Positions 45,101 through 51,035 of a stretch of DNA of 64,000 nt are shown piece by piece. A program made the translations under genes and the position numbers. The stretch comes from JANPCX01 sp031431125. GTDB taxonomy: Bacteria; Pseudomonadota; Gammaproteobacteria; Burkholderiales; Burkholderiaceae_C. Within the stretch, counting starts at the first letter, position 1. Each line of letters begins with the position of its first letter. Where the stretch lies: NCBI GenBank assembly GCA_031431125.1, contig JANPCX010000045.1:1-64000 (forward strand), in the 5' to 3' direction. Below the pieces are notes generated by a model. That model did not search any database. It was not told where the DNA came from and worked only from the letters and a program-made list of their open reading frames with translations.

Positions 45101-47966
45101 GGACGTTCTGGTGGGTTATTCGGGCAACGATAGCCTGTCTGGCGCGGCGGGCAATGACAGCCTCAGTGGCAACGCTGGCAACGACGTGCTCGACGGTGGC
45201 GCGGGAGCTGACGTGATCGACGGTGGTCGCGGCAACGATGTGGTGCTGTTTGGCTTGGGCGATGGACAGGACGTGATGCAAGAGGCCACCGCTGATTCGA
45301 CGGCAGGAAAGGTCAACGTGCTGCGCTTGAAGGCGGGCGTGCTCGCCTCTCAGGTCGGTGTCAACCGTGTAGGTGCCGATCTGGAGGTGTTGCTAGCAGG
45401 CGGCAGCGACAAAGTGACGGTGAAGTCTTTCTTCGCTGGCACGGGGCCGCTAGCGGCAACCAACCCGCTGCAGCGCATTGAATTTGCCGATAGCACCGTT
45501 TGGGACATCGCCCACATTCAAACCTTGGTCAATACGCCGGCCAATACAACGCCTGTGGTGACGACGCCGCTGGCTGATCAATCGGTGCAACAAGGTGCGA
45601 CGGTGAATTACACCGTGCCGACCACCACCTTCACCGATGCGGATGCAGGGGATGTGTTGGCCTACAGCGCAACCCTGTCCAATGGCGCGTCACTTCCAAG
45701 TTGGTTGAGCTTCAACGCCAGTACGCGAACTTTTAGTGGCTCGGCACCGAGCACCCTGGGAACGACCAGCATCAAAGTGGTGGCCACTGACAGCGCTGGG
45801 GCCAGTGCCAGTGATGTGTTCGACCTGACCGTCACTGCAGCCGACAACACGTTGCCTGCCAAGAACCTGGTGGGCACGCCTGGAAACGACACACTGTTCG
45901 GGGACAGCGGCAATGACGTGTTGGACGGTGGGTCAGGCAACGACACCTACTACTTCGGCAGGGGTCAAGGCCAAGATCAAATTCGTGACTTGGATTGGAG
46001 CGCCAATACCGACGTACTCAAGTTCCTGTCCGGCGTGCAAGCCGAACAACTTTGGTTCCGAAACGCGGGGAATGATTTGGAGATCAGCATCATCGGCACC
46101 CCCGAAAAGGTGACGGTGTGGAACTGGTACTGGGGCGAGGTGTACCAGGTGGAGCAATTCAAGACGGCCGACGGCCGAACGCTCAACGCCCAGAATGTCA
46201 ACGCCCTGGTCAGTGCGATGGCGGGTTTGACGCCGCCGCCTCTGGGCCAAACCAGCTTGTCTACCAGCCAGCAAGCTGCTTTGGCACCCGTCTTTGCAGC
46301 GAACTGGAGTGGCGCCTCGATTGCGCCGCCACCGCCACCACCACCAACCAACACCGCCCCGGCGGTGAACACCCCACTGGCCGACCAATCGGTACAACAA
46401 GGTGCGACAGTCAACTACACCGTGCCGGTGAGTTCATTCGTTGATGCTGATGCAGGGGACGTGCTGAGTTATTCCGCCACGCTGGCCAATGGTGCGGCAC
46501 TTCCAAGCTGGTTGAGCTTCAACGCCAGCACGCGCACCTTCACAGGCACTGCGCCGAGTAGCTTGGGTGCGACCAGCATCAAAGTGGTGGCTACCGACAG
46601 CGCTGGGGCCAGTGCCAGTGATGTGTTCGACCTCACGGTCATCGCAGCCGACAACACGCTGCCTGCCAAGAACCTGGTGGGCACGCCCGGGAACGACACA
46701 CTGTTCGGGGACAGCGGCAACGACGTGTTGGACGGTGGGTCAGGCAACGACACCTACTACTTCGGCAGGGGTCAAGGCCAAGATCAAATTCGCGACTTGG
46801 ATTGGAGCGCCAACACCGACGTACTCAAGTTCCTGTCCGGCGTGCAAGCCGAACAACTGTGGTTCCGCAACGCGGGCAACGATTTGGAGATCAGCATCAT
46901 CGGCACCACCGACAAAGTGACGGTGCGGGACTGGTACCAAGGAGAGGTGTACTGGGTGGAGCAATTCAAGACGGCCGATGGCCGAACGCTCAACGCCCAG
47001 AACGTCAATGCCATGGTCAGTGCGATGGCGGGTTTGACACCTCCACCGCTCGGACAAACCAGTCTGTCCACCAGTCAACAGGCCGCCTTGGCGCCAGTGT
47101 TCGCGGCCAATTGGATCCTTCCTGCAGCGACCAGTGCAAACACCGGTTTAGACATATTCACTACGGAGTCATCAATGAAAACAGCATCAACCAACAAACT
47201 ACTCAGCGGCGAATCGGCAAAGATGTCTATGCCGGATCCAGAGCCTCAAGCCGTGATTTTGGGGATCGAGGGAGGTTTTGGCGACGTGTTGAGCGCCACG
47301 ACCTCAGCGCCAGTCAAGAACCCGAGGCCTGCAAACTCAAACGTGAAGAATCCGTCGCTCAGCGGAACAGAAGACGCCCTGCTGGAAACGAGCGCCAACT
47401 TCACGCTGCAAACCTGGGACCTGCCGCTTGGCGGCAAGGGTGATCAAGCCCCGTGGCCCACTTCCCGGTTACCTGGGAAGGGGTACTTCAGCGAACTACT
47501 GGGCAGCGAAACGGCAAAGATGTCCATGCCTGACCCAGAAACGCAGATCATGATTCTGGGGGGCGACGGAGATTCTGGTGATGCATCGGGCGCTCCTACC
47601 CCGGGGGCAGTAAAGACCCCAAGGACGACACTCTCACCGGTCAAAAATCCATCGCGCAGCGAAACAGAAGACGCTCTGCTTGAAACCAGCGCCACCTTCA
47701 TCTTGCAGACTTGGGACTTGCCGCTTGGTGGCAAGGGGAATCAACCCGAGTGGAGGGCTTCACTGTTCCCCGGAAAAGGCTATTTCAGCGAGCTGTCTGC
47801 AAGCGACCTGAAGCAGTTGAACGCGGGCGCACAGATGGATGGCAGTTTGCATGCGCTGATCGATGCCATGGCCGCGTTTGCACCACCTGCGTCAGGGGAG
47901 GTCACGCTCGCCAGCAATGAACCCGACGGGTTCAAGCAGGTTATTGCGGTGGACTGGGCCGCTTGA
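33159..47966 (+). CDS. Giant RTX lipase with cadherin-like repeats (4935 aa)
   Basis: The N-terminal lipase domain (about 1-450) has GYSLGG with Ser153, and probable catalytic Asp370 (FYDVYG) and His436 (GDTHSL). A linker (about 450-725) follows. RTX nonapeptide blocks (GGxGxDxLx) begin near 728-805, recur at about 978-1405, and continue in smaller groups to the end. Hemolysin-related domains (DDLLIRLNGSxGTGSIRV) intervene. Six He_PIG/CADG cadherin-like domains lie at about 2995-4500, alternating with RTX modules of two types. The C-terminal 280 residues carry a duplicated 99-aa segment. It should be secreted by T1SS in a calcium-dependent, unfolded manner. Function as phospholipase or lipase toxin is inferred. 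Confidence 0.9.
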   Translation: MANQTITTLKYANLHMAAEAMLNDIESYEQQLTTGNDHASRFTTTQATQFAQEWKVIEHKSNTATGFSGTLFKYTGEDNPARGLRAGELVLSFRSTEFIDDAARDNQATNTMEIKPFGWAFGQIADMRDWFETLNADPQKLGGNKPFAVTGYSLGGHLATAFNQLIYERNEGSRITETYTFNGAGVGEIKKPNQTNLNSIIDQFNIDRRSGSGGGGGDESNGSGGNGGSGSNTVGISFAGLKTQQLYESLRGELTGGKDITDAHYAEFWNAYPEASNNIIALDKESRMLLDAMNRIKVIQEEAKRVPNLSASGKNPQDVPTTNIEATGLNYQLAVLRAAEKTSAYSMVLAAYNLATNDRTVKGRFPNFYDVYGEAPPSMVASSQIHKGQKTPIYIEDQPLYRGTFAASAIKASIESGWEIKLLASGYDKNDFGDTHSLVLLVDSLSVQAVLSKLDPNTSINTLTEILKRASNKQTKAETGQDGKAEGDVLENVVSSLGTMLGVLSEGNKLKGNLGGNTWHITSDEGGFTGRETFHKKLADIETAISNKGLEGKVKIGATNTDLGALARDDFGAMATLLSMSPVSLTASSPEHRDKLADELKGQFSEYAAWKADKEMSAQDKAAGKQTYSDAYLRARAEFLDWKGKFNNVNRDYDQDLGQMRVLPGLLLDPLGFIKERPLPISGDHVYQDNQVVDGKKLTLQIDGRNPTTLEKHHITLGVEAAETLSGGDIEDHLFGGAGADTLKGLGGSDYLEGNEGADNLLGGGGKDILVGGKDDDILNGGQDDDQLKGGEGTDTYKFDNQFGHDTIIDADGKGFIEVAGIGKLDGANAKKVAGQEGVWRSVDGKVTYTKVQLDTSAVNFDSLFRTGLEIKFADKPNDSILIKGWSSEKNMGLEFDPAPEAPKPSSPHVGNFQKETSIRYQQGANRLVYTETYGGYVSTGQSQENAEDYIAAYASTADENFRLEGLGGNDALFGAVNDDFIDGGDGDDFLAGGGGQDSIYGGSGRDYILGSNFYSKYDPRDEQNRIMYVEVGKEHPAIPDDATLKTQGFDWAIYTQPIEGSDQVKLGLQGLVDPYIYPWNHLVFQDKGRFIDAGDDNDYVISGTGADTTYGGEGDDTLTGLDDADILAGGLGKDLIFGDGTSQLRYAYLPDSNHGSDVISGGEGDDQLIGQGKDDQVFGGDGDDKLWGDGQGDQLDPTDTPYDIQGNDYLDGGAGADQLIGGGRDDQLIGGGGDDRLWGDFDLANLGGSYHGKDVLDGEQGDDYLEGGGNEDTLRGGEGNDRLLGDVSSMGLTASQSGADSLEGGQGDDYLDGGGKSDVLFGGSGSDELHGDGEFAAANDQGDDFLDGGEGSDGLFGEGGDDYLRGGAGDDFLYGGDGDDYLEGGFGADVLKGGGGNDIYAFDGEDTRMDSSGSGGGLADTVKDNEGSNTIILGGASTTGIAIYKDTSESGTANIFLSHDSAVRIQDIAGGMNNTFVLGNGNELKTNQLIGRHADTTTTGAFSFLTAGGQEQVMAGFGDDNINVSANQSTVSGGGGDDFINATGVANTYLYVQGDGNDVIVDASVANGSLDVLGGSTIVFGAGISASDISLKAARGNDMQEGGISQPGQFLVVQVGGGSSTVVPGRIAIDGFDFTNPIAPLPVATLKFADGSELLLADLLASSGVLTTGTDSNDAVQGIWRAETLSGGQGDDTLTGEAGGDTYQWGLGDGKDKVVDEGPSSDIDTLQLLGALTPADLKFSRVANDLVVRIATASGTTGDELTIQNHFAAVGADGMAQGIDKVVFGNSVVWSRADIAAHLEALPPLSLTNGNDSYVGTPVDDTVFALAGDDTVRGHDGNDKLDGGDGDDYLAGEQGNDQLMGAAGNDWLFGDAGDDGLDGGLGMDQLSGGIGNDTINGGNDSVQDRLDGGQGNDLLIDPNGHDSLIGGEGDDTLEGGAAMEGGEGSDTYRLTVWPSPAQSELKLTETVTMEVGNDVLELPAGIQLSDLVFRRDPVVGEEEFYRTNNFRVVYPALESDDLLIRLNGSQGTGSIRVMGYFSNAVDKAGLEQIKLANGQVLTRDDVLARVENLPITTAGNDDITGFRFNDSLDGGAGQDVIYGYNGDDTLNGGSGSDYLEGGTGNDRLDPGSAHDLMIGGTGNDTFVFGWSSDDDVILNNNEFVPGTDKILMVPGVLPSDVKLVRGGSDLILQLGESAAQLTVPNYFITTGPDGQALDAIHGTTGLPFFGGIKSIEFSNGVVWTAQDMAARVFTPVSTVTTVGTVDTVTTSLSKVLSDGQENLTAAGSLNVELVGNTGNNVIRGNDGNNNIKSSPTGSLNEFQQWRPSQVWLNWTDSGASVSTTLVSIHNYPLSYDLQRGDDTLIGGRGDDIYFVDGSEGFNFGEPAVPRDVVVELANEGDDTIFTSNYSETMVANVENLVAWSNLIKSYELSGAAIPHVYSGNELANRIDVRGVRVLSRVDGGLGADTVYGSSSAKNIYVVDNPGDVIVEVMAAGEVNGLGDTVESSINYTLGSDIENLTLLGSTITTGTGNASANVLDGSTNSAANTLVGLAGDDTYIVGVNDTVVEAIGGGNDTVQLTQLPTDVSAPINVSSWANVENLYLAASLGAVNLLGSSVNNKLAGSLAANVVDGADGDDEIFGADPSKVPKDPFSATNALKNILEIDTLNGGNGNDTIYSVGVQDVISGGNGNDTINLYSKLSGQLIDGGSGNDLIQLVNGNSAVTSQLVIQFGLGAGNDTVAAEGFTGTGGKVQISPTTDASRLRFSRSGSNLVVSLTGASDSMTIQSFFDSATSNTVRSGIDAVMLNEETILNRAILVAALNDADMALTSNGDDVQVTSAATTSISGGLGNDRLFGQSTADRLDGGAGNDLLASGDGSDTLIGGAGDDDLTGGRGADTYQFELGWGQDRIVDIPNAQQRQDASVDTVVFATGINATDIAVSRINGYDLKLTHKVSGDSLVVSQFFWPADAAQTGSVELIKFLDGNVTWDLASLTAANKAPTLVQPLQDKTINQGTILNIAIPVNAFVDTDVGDQLTHSATLANGQPLPSWLTFNALNRTFTGTPPASALGIVSIKVTATDSTGEIASDVFDITVTNEAGMNLLGTAGADTLQGGAGNDRIDGGLGSDMMIGGAGNDTYVVDREGDVVVELPDAGTDTVEIYYDTSARLSNHVENLIIKGNAIVGIGNALNNTITGNPNASFSDLRGIEGDDTIFGGVGNDWIEGGEGNDFLEGGSGNNTYAFYSSNGIVSFGQDTIAGNTVDTSANKANTIYLNSVLPSNVTLNRLGEHLKLFVQRPGYGDADSILVKSFFLGAGPQNSKNPVQRIEFSNGTAWNITEIMNRVTPGGGATNTAPTVTQPLVDQVASQGAALSYSVAANTFTDADLGDVLAYSASLSSGAALPSWLSFNPSTRTFSGTAPTDSVGITSIKVTATDAAGASASDVFDWAVAAENKTLTGTNAADALVGYSGNDSLSGAAGNDSLSGNAGNDLLDGGAGADVIDGGSGNDVVLFGLGDGQDVMQEATADSAAGKLNILRIKSGVLASQVSVNRVGADLEVLIAGGNDKVTVKSFFAGAGPLAATNPLQRIEFANGSSWDIAHIQALVNAPVNTAPVVNTPLPDQSVQQGGAVNYTVPVSSFVDADAGDVLSYSATLSDGTVLPSWLSFNASTRTFTGTAPSSLGATSVKVVATDSAGASASDVFDLTVIAADNTLPAKNLVGTPGNDTMFGDTGNDVLNGGSGNDTYYFGRGQGQDQIRDLEWGANTDVLKFLSGVQAEQLWFRNAGNDLEISIIGTTDKVTVRDWYQGEVYWVEQFKTADGRTLNAQSVNAMVSAMAGLTPPPLGQTSLSISQQAALAPVFAANWSGVSVTPPTNTAPVLNTPLVDQSSPQGASVSYTVPASTFSDADAGDVLTYSATLSNGSALPGWLSFNAGTRTFSGTAPTDTMGITSIRVTATDAAGASVHDVFDWVVASENKTITGTSGADVLVGYSGNDSLSGAAGNDSLSGNAGNDVLDGGAGADVIDGGRGNDVVLFGLGDGQDVMQEATADSTAGKVNVLRLKAGVLASQVGVNRVGADLEVLLAGGSDKVTVKSFFAGTGPLAATNPLQRIEFADSTVWDIAHIQTLVNTPANTTPVVTTPLADQSVQQGATVNYTVPTTTFTDADAGDVLAYSATLSNGASLPSWLSFNASTRTFSGSAPSTLGTTSIKVVATDSAGASASDVFDLTVTAADNTLPAKNLVGTPGNDTLFGDSGNDVLDGGSGNDTYYFGRGQGQDQIRDLDWSANTDVLKFLSGVQAEQLWFRNAGNDLEISIIGTPEKVTVWNWYWGEVYQVEQFKTADGRTLNAQNVNALVSAMAGLTPPPLGQTSLSTSQQAALAPVFAANWSGASIAPPPPPPPTNTAPAVNTPLADQSVQQGATVNYTVPVSSFVDADAGDVLSYSATLANGAALPSWLSFNASTRTFTGTAPSSLGATSIKVVATDSAGASASDVFDLTVIAADNTLPAKNLVGTPGNDTLFGDSGNDVLDGGSGNDTYYFGRGQGQDQIRDLDWSANTDVLKFLSGVQAEQLWFRNAGNDLEISIIGTTDKVTVRDWYQGEVYWVEQFKTADGRTLNAQNVNAMVSAMAGLTPPPLGQTSLSTSQQAALAPVFAANWILPAATSANTGLDIFTTESSMKTASTNKLLSGESAKMSMPDPEPQAVILGIEGGFGDVLSATTSAPVKNPRPANSNVKNPSLSGTEDALLETSANFTLQTWDLPLGGKGDQAPWPTSRLPGKGYFSELLGSETAKMSMPDPETQIMILGGDGDSGDASGAPTPGAVKTPRTTLSPVKNPSRSETEDALLETSATFILQTWDLPLGGKGNQPEWRASLFPGKGYFSELSASDLKQLNAGAQMDGSLHALIDAMAAFAPPASGEVTLASNEPDGFKQVIAVDWAA
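43203..47120 (+). repeat. Tandem cadherin/RTX modules with 1566-bp and 807-bp periods
   Basis: Cadherin-like units start at 43203, 43977, 44769, 45543 and 46350 (an earlier, divergent one near 42145). Units are followed by RTX type A (VGYSGNDSLSGAAGNDSLSG) or type B (VGTPGNDTLFGDSGND). The order is A-B-A-B-B. Copies 1566 bp apart (43203/44769 and 43977/45543) and 807 bp apart (45543/46350) are nearly identical, showing recent duplications. A poly-Pro insert precedes the last copy. Confidence 0.88.
47197..47790 (+). repeat. Duplicated 99-residue segment in the RTX C-terminus
   Basis: The segment beginning ESAKMSMPDPEPQ (near 47211) and the segment beginning ETAKMSMPDPETQ (near 47508) are offset by 297 bp. 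Shared blocks are TEDALLETSAxFxLQTWDLPLGGKG and LPGKGYFSEL-like ends. It is not an RTX or cadherin motif. Confidence 0.85.
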
Positions 47967-47978
47967 TAGAAGGATGGA

Positions 47979-48025
47979 AGACCGCCGATCTGCCCATGTA
48001 AAGAGTGGCAGATTGGCGTCTTTGT
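47979..48025 (+). terminator. Hairpin terminator after the giant RTX gene
   Basis: AGACCGCCGATCTGCC at 47979-47994 pairs with GGCAGATTGGCGTCT at 48007-48021 around a 12-base loop, followed by TTTG. It lies 13 bases after the stop codon. The rest of the 295-bp gap to the next gene has no feature I can identify. Confidence 0.65.
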
Positions 48026-48261
48026 CATTGGCTTCGAAACAAGGCTCCGTGATTCTCGGGGGCCTGTCGGGCTATGCGCCAAACGCGTCCCGCCCTCCGG
48101 GTTCTGTCATCCCCCCAACCCCTCCCGCCATAGCGTTTTTCTGACAAAACGCACGGATGTTCCCCCACAGCCAAGGCCACGGTCAACGCCTAAGCTGTAG
48201 CCAGCGTTGGATGCATGCCGCGATGGTTGTGGTGTAGCGCTGGCGCCAGGAGGTTGACCGA

Positions 48262-48495
48262 ATGAATACGTCTTCAATGCCCTTGTGTAACCCGAGCGGC
48301 GGTTTGGGCCGCTATGAGTTGCGCTTTCAGTCCTTGTTCAGCGAGGGCAGGGCGCTGGCTTTTCCTTGTGATGCGACAGGGCATGTGTACTTGGACTCGC
48401 TGAGCGACCGCGCCATGGAGAACTACCTCTATGCCCGGGCGGTGGTGGGCCGGGAGTATGCAACGCCCTTGGTGGTGAGCAGCGCCGCGCACTGA
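48262..48495 (+). CDS. Small conserved hypothetical protein
   Basis: This 77-aa protein contains GRYELRFQSLFSEGRALAFPCDATGHVYLDSLSDRA and YLYARAVVGREYATP. It resembles a small conserved hypothetical of Burkholderiales, as I recall the family. AGGAGG lies about ten bases before ATG. No domain is named and function is unknown. Confidence 0.65.
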   Translation: MNTSSMPLCNPSGGLGRYELRFQSLFSEGRALAFPCDATGHVYLDSLSDRAMENYLYARAVVGREYATPLVVSSAAH

Positions 48496-48657
48496 GCTTG
48501 CCTGCTCCGGCCCGGTGTGAATCAGCTGGGCAATAGCGGGGGTTTTGGCTGCCTTTTCTGGGTTTGAAGGACGGGCCAGGGCCTTACAACCTACACATTG
48601 GCAAAGCCACGGTTGTTCTAGCGCTGTTGCACGCCTAACTTGCACTTTGGAGACACC

Positions 48658-49608
48658 ATGAACCCGCATGACATGCACCCTGTTTCTTCCCACGCCCCCG
48701 AGGTCACCGCCACGCGCATGCATGCGCTGCTGGAGCGGGCGCCGCTGGCGATGGCGTTCACACGTGGCGATCAGTTTGAGGTGGTGAGTGAACACCTGAA
48801 GCAGCTTTTCCACTGCGCCGACGGCGAATGTTTGAGCGGCCGCACCATTCGTGCGGTGCATGTGAGTGAAGCCGCGTTCACCGGGCAGCGTGAACGCCTG
48901 ACACAAGCGTTTGCACAAGGCAAACCGGTGGATGAAGAGGTGGAATTTGTGCGCCGCGATGGCAGCCGTTTTTGGGGCCGCTTGCAGGCCACGCCTGTGG
49001 GTTGGGACCAACCGGCGGGGGATGCTTTGTGGGTGATTGAGGACATCACCCAGGCGCGTCAAACCCGTCTGCAGCCCACCTGGGTGGGCCGCCACGACCC
49101 GATCACGGAGCTGGCGAACCGCCGCGAGTTTGAACGCCGTTTGGCCGAACATGTGGGCAGCCGCCGTTTGGACCCGGTGTCGGTGCTGTGGGTAGACATT
49201 GACCACTTCGACGACTTGATTCAGCGTTTTGGCCAAGAAGCCGCCGACCACTTTTTGTTTGCCATTGGCCAGTTGCTGCTGTCCAAGGTGAGGGCAACCG
49301 ACATCTTGGCGCGTTTAGAGGCCGACCACTTTGCCGTGTTGTTGCCCAACTGCGACCACCACTATGCGCAAATCGTGGGTGAAAAGATGCGCTCCACCGT
49401 AGCGGGCTACCGTTTGCGTTGGGGCAAGGACTCGACCAAGACCAAGGTGTGCGTGGGCGTGGCGCAGTTGCACCCCAGCCTGCAGGACGCACAAGCGGTG
49501 CTGGAGGCGGCCAGCGTCGCCTGCGACGAAGGTAAAGCGGCCGGTGGCGACAGCGTGCGGGTGTATGTGCCGGTGGCGTTAACAGACACGCAGATGGCTG
49601 ATTTGTAA
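48658..49608 (+). CDS. PAS-GGDEF protein with degenerate active site
   Basis: This 316-aa protein has a PAS domain (about 18-135: FEVVSEHLKQLF, EFVRRDGSRFWGRLQA) and a GGDEF domain (about 140-305). The domain starts with HDPITELANRREFERRL and VLWVDIDHFDDL. The GGDEF signature is EADHF at residues 221-225, so diguanylate cyclase activity is unlikely. The start is ATG 48658 after TTTGGAGAC rather than the in-frame TTG at 48640. It may act as a c-di-GMP or GTP sensor. Confidence 0.85.
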   Translation: MNPHDMHPVSSHAPEVTATRMHALLERAPLAMAFTRGDQFEVVSEHLKQLFHCADGECLSGRTIRAVHVSEAAFTGQRERLTQAFAQGKPVDEEVEFVRRDGSRFWGRLQATPVGWDQPAGDALWVIEDITQARQTRLQPTWVGRHDPITELANRREFERRLAEHVGSRRLDPVSVLWVDIDHFDDLIQRFGQEAADHFLFAIGQLLLSKVRATDILARLEADHFAVLLPNCDHHYAQIVGEKMRSTVAGYRLRWGKDSTKTKVCVGVAQLHPSLQDAQAVLEAASVACDEGKAAGGDSVRVYVPVALTDTQMADL

Positions 49609-49761
49609 TTAGCGCCCCCAAGACCTGCCGCTTCGCGTCAGGCCCCACGAGGGGGTCAAGAAAACTTGGGAACGGCCCGGCGTTTTCTTGAGAGCCCTGC
49701 CAGACAACGCTGCCTGCCAGGGCTCACGGCCGCGAGCTTCTCGTGGGGGAGGCGGCGTGGA

Positions 49762-50310
49762 TCAAACCTTGCGTGCTTGATGGCGCTTGGACTCGCCACG
49801 AGAGCCTTCGTACCGAGCAATCAGCCGACTCACCCGCGACACTGACAGTCCCAGCGTCCGTGCCATGGCCGTCATCGACTGCCCACCTTGTGTGTGTGCC
49901 TTGAACAAACCCTCTTCGCGTGAGGCTGCTTCCTCGCGCCAAGCCTGCAAAGGCTTGTGGGTGAGCAAACGTTGCGGCTTGGGAATGTTTTTGTCGGTTG
50001 CACGTGGGGCCGCCATCAGCGCCTGCATGTGCAGCACGAAATCCTCGTCCCCCAAGAAAATTTGCTGACGCAATCCCTCAGCCCAAATTTGTAGATCCGG
50101 GCTGCTGTCCACCAAGGCCGCATATCGGCCGGCAGCCTGCAGCCTGCAGCCTGCTGTCGGTCTTGCGCGCTGCGCACATCGTGCCCCAGCAAATAACCAT
50201 GCAGTCCATCCGAATCCAACGAATCAGGCGTCACCGCCAGCCCTGCGTGCGCACGACGGTAGCTGGACCAAACCCAATCCTTCGCTCAAGGGCTGGCACC
50301 CAAGGCCGTG
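49762..50310 (-). pseudogene. Remnant of a REP-associated (Y1 family) transposase
   Basis: The C-terminal part is open as 117 aa from 50115 (VDSSPDLQIWAEGLRQQIFLGDEDFVLHMQALM...) and includes a helix-turn-helix-like tail GGQSMTAMARTLGLSVSRVSRLIARYEG. Upstream in another frame lie SSYRRAHAGLAVTPDSLDSDGLHGYLLGHDV, the end of the catalytic domain. Frame is lost at a seven-base GCCTGCA tandem (about 50133-50153). The catalytic Tyr region is absent. It may have once mobilised small repeats; no complete copy is in the window. Confidence 0.65.
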
Positions 50311-50646
50311 ATCAGCGCCTCCATGCACAAACTGGTTCGCCTGATCTATGGTGTTATCAAATCCGGCGTCGCGTTCAACCCCAATTTCCTTGAAAATCAG
50401 CTTGACTTTCAAGACGGTATCTGACCCCGAAGGCTGTGCGAAGGCTGTGACCCCGAAGGTGCGACCCCGAAGTCGCCGAAGCCTGCAAACTTCAGACTCG
50501 GTCGCGGTGAGCGTCGCGAAGATGCGGCCGTCAAGCGCCTTGATCTGCTGGATGGTGGGGATGGTGTTCGTGGTCATTTTCCGTTCATAGGGTGCGTAAG
50601 CTTGAGGCACCCTAAGGCGTGCTGCCGTTGCCATGGTCCGCGCAGA
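50311..50646. other. Decayed repeat region beside the transposase remnant
   Basis: Three copies of GACCCCGAAG occur at 50423, 50449 and 50463. They are similar to the short repeats found beside REP-associated transposases. An open frame on the minus strand (50224-50634) runs through this and the remnant but shows no recognisable protein, so I do not call it a gene. Confidence 0.45.
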
Positions 50647-50943
50647 TTAGACCGCTCGCGCGAAAGCTGTTGCGACAACTAAGGCAAAGATATAGCCCAA
50701 GAAGTACGCCACAACAAGCGACCACTCAAGACCCTTTGGACGCCATAGGGACAGCATGCATGCAGTGCCAAAGACGGACGCGACCGCGCTGGAAACGTAG
50801 ACAATGTATTCGCTTCCGGCACCAGACGGAAAGAGCTTGGTAACCGAGCAAAGAAACAAATAGACAGCGACAGGGCCTACCGTGCAGCCGTATTTCAGCG
50901 CCTCTTTTGTATCCCAATCTGCATCTTCGACTTTTTTCTTCAT
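50647..50943 (-). CDS. Small hypothetical membrane protein
   Basis: This 98-aa protein has a soluble N-terminus (MKKKVEDADWDTKEALKYG) and about three hydrophobic segments (VGPVAVYLFLCSVTKLF, IVYVSSAVASVFGTACML, LVVAYFLGYIFALVVATAF). No family is recognised. It stands alone between the transposase remnant and the four-domain hydrolase gene. Confidence 0.6.
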   Translation of the reverse strand: MKKKVEDADWDTKEALKYGCTVGPVAVYLFLCSVTKLFPSGAGSEYIVYVSSAVASVFGTACMLSLWRPKGLEWSLVVAYFLGYIFALVVATAFARAV

Positions 50944-51035
50944 TTAGGACTTTCATTGCCAGGAATAAGAGTTGGACGAAATTCAGGGCCAGGTCTTGCC
51001 TTTTTTCCCTCCCGAATAAAAATTCTAGATTCCCC

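Noticed and set aside
35340..47120. Repeated DNA in the RTX gene considered as CRISPR or satellite
   Set aside because: The repeats keep a continuous reading frame and encode RTX nonapeptides and cadherin-like domains.
50224..50634. 136-aa minus-strand frame beside the transposase remnant
   Set aside because: Part of it is an out-of-frame reading of the remnant and repeats. The first 40 residues do not match a known protein, though a short gene cannot be excluded.
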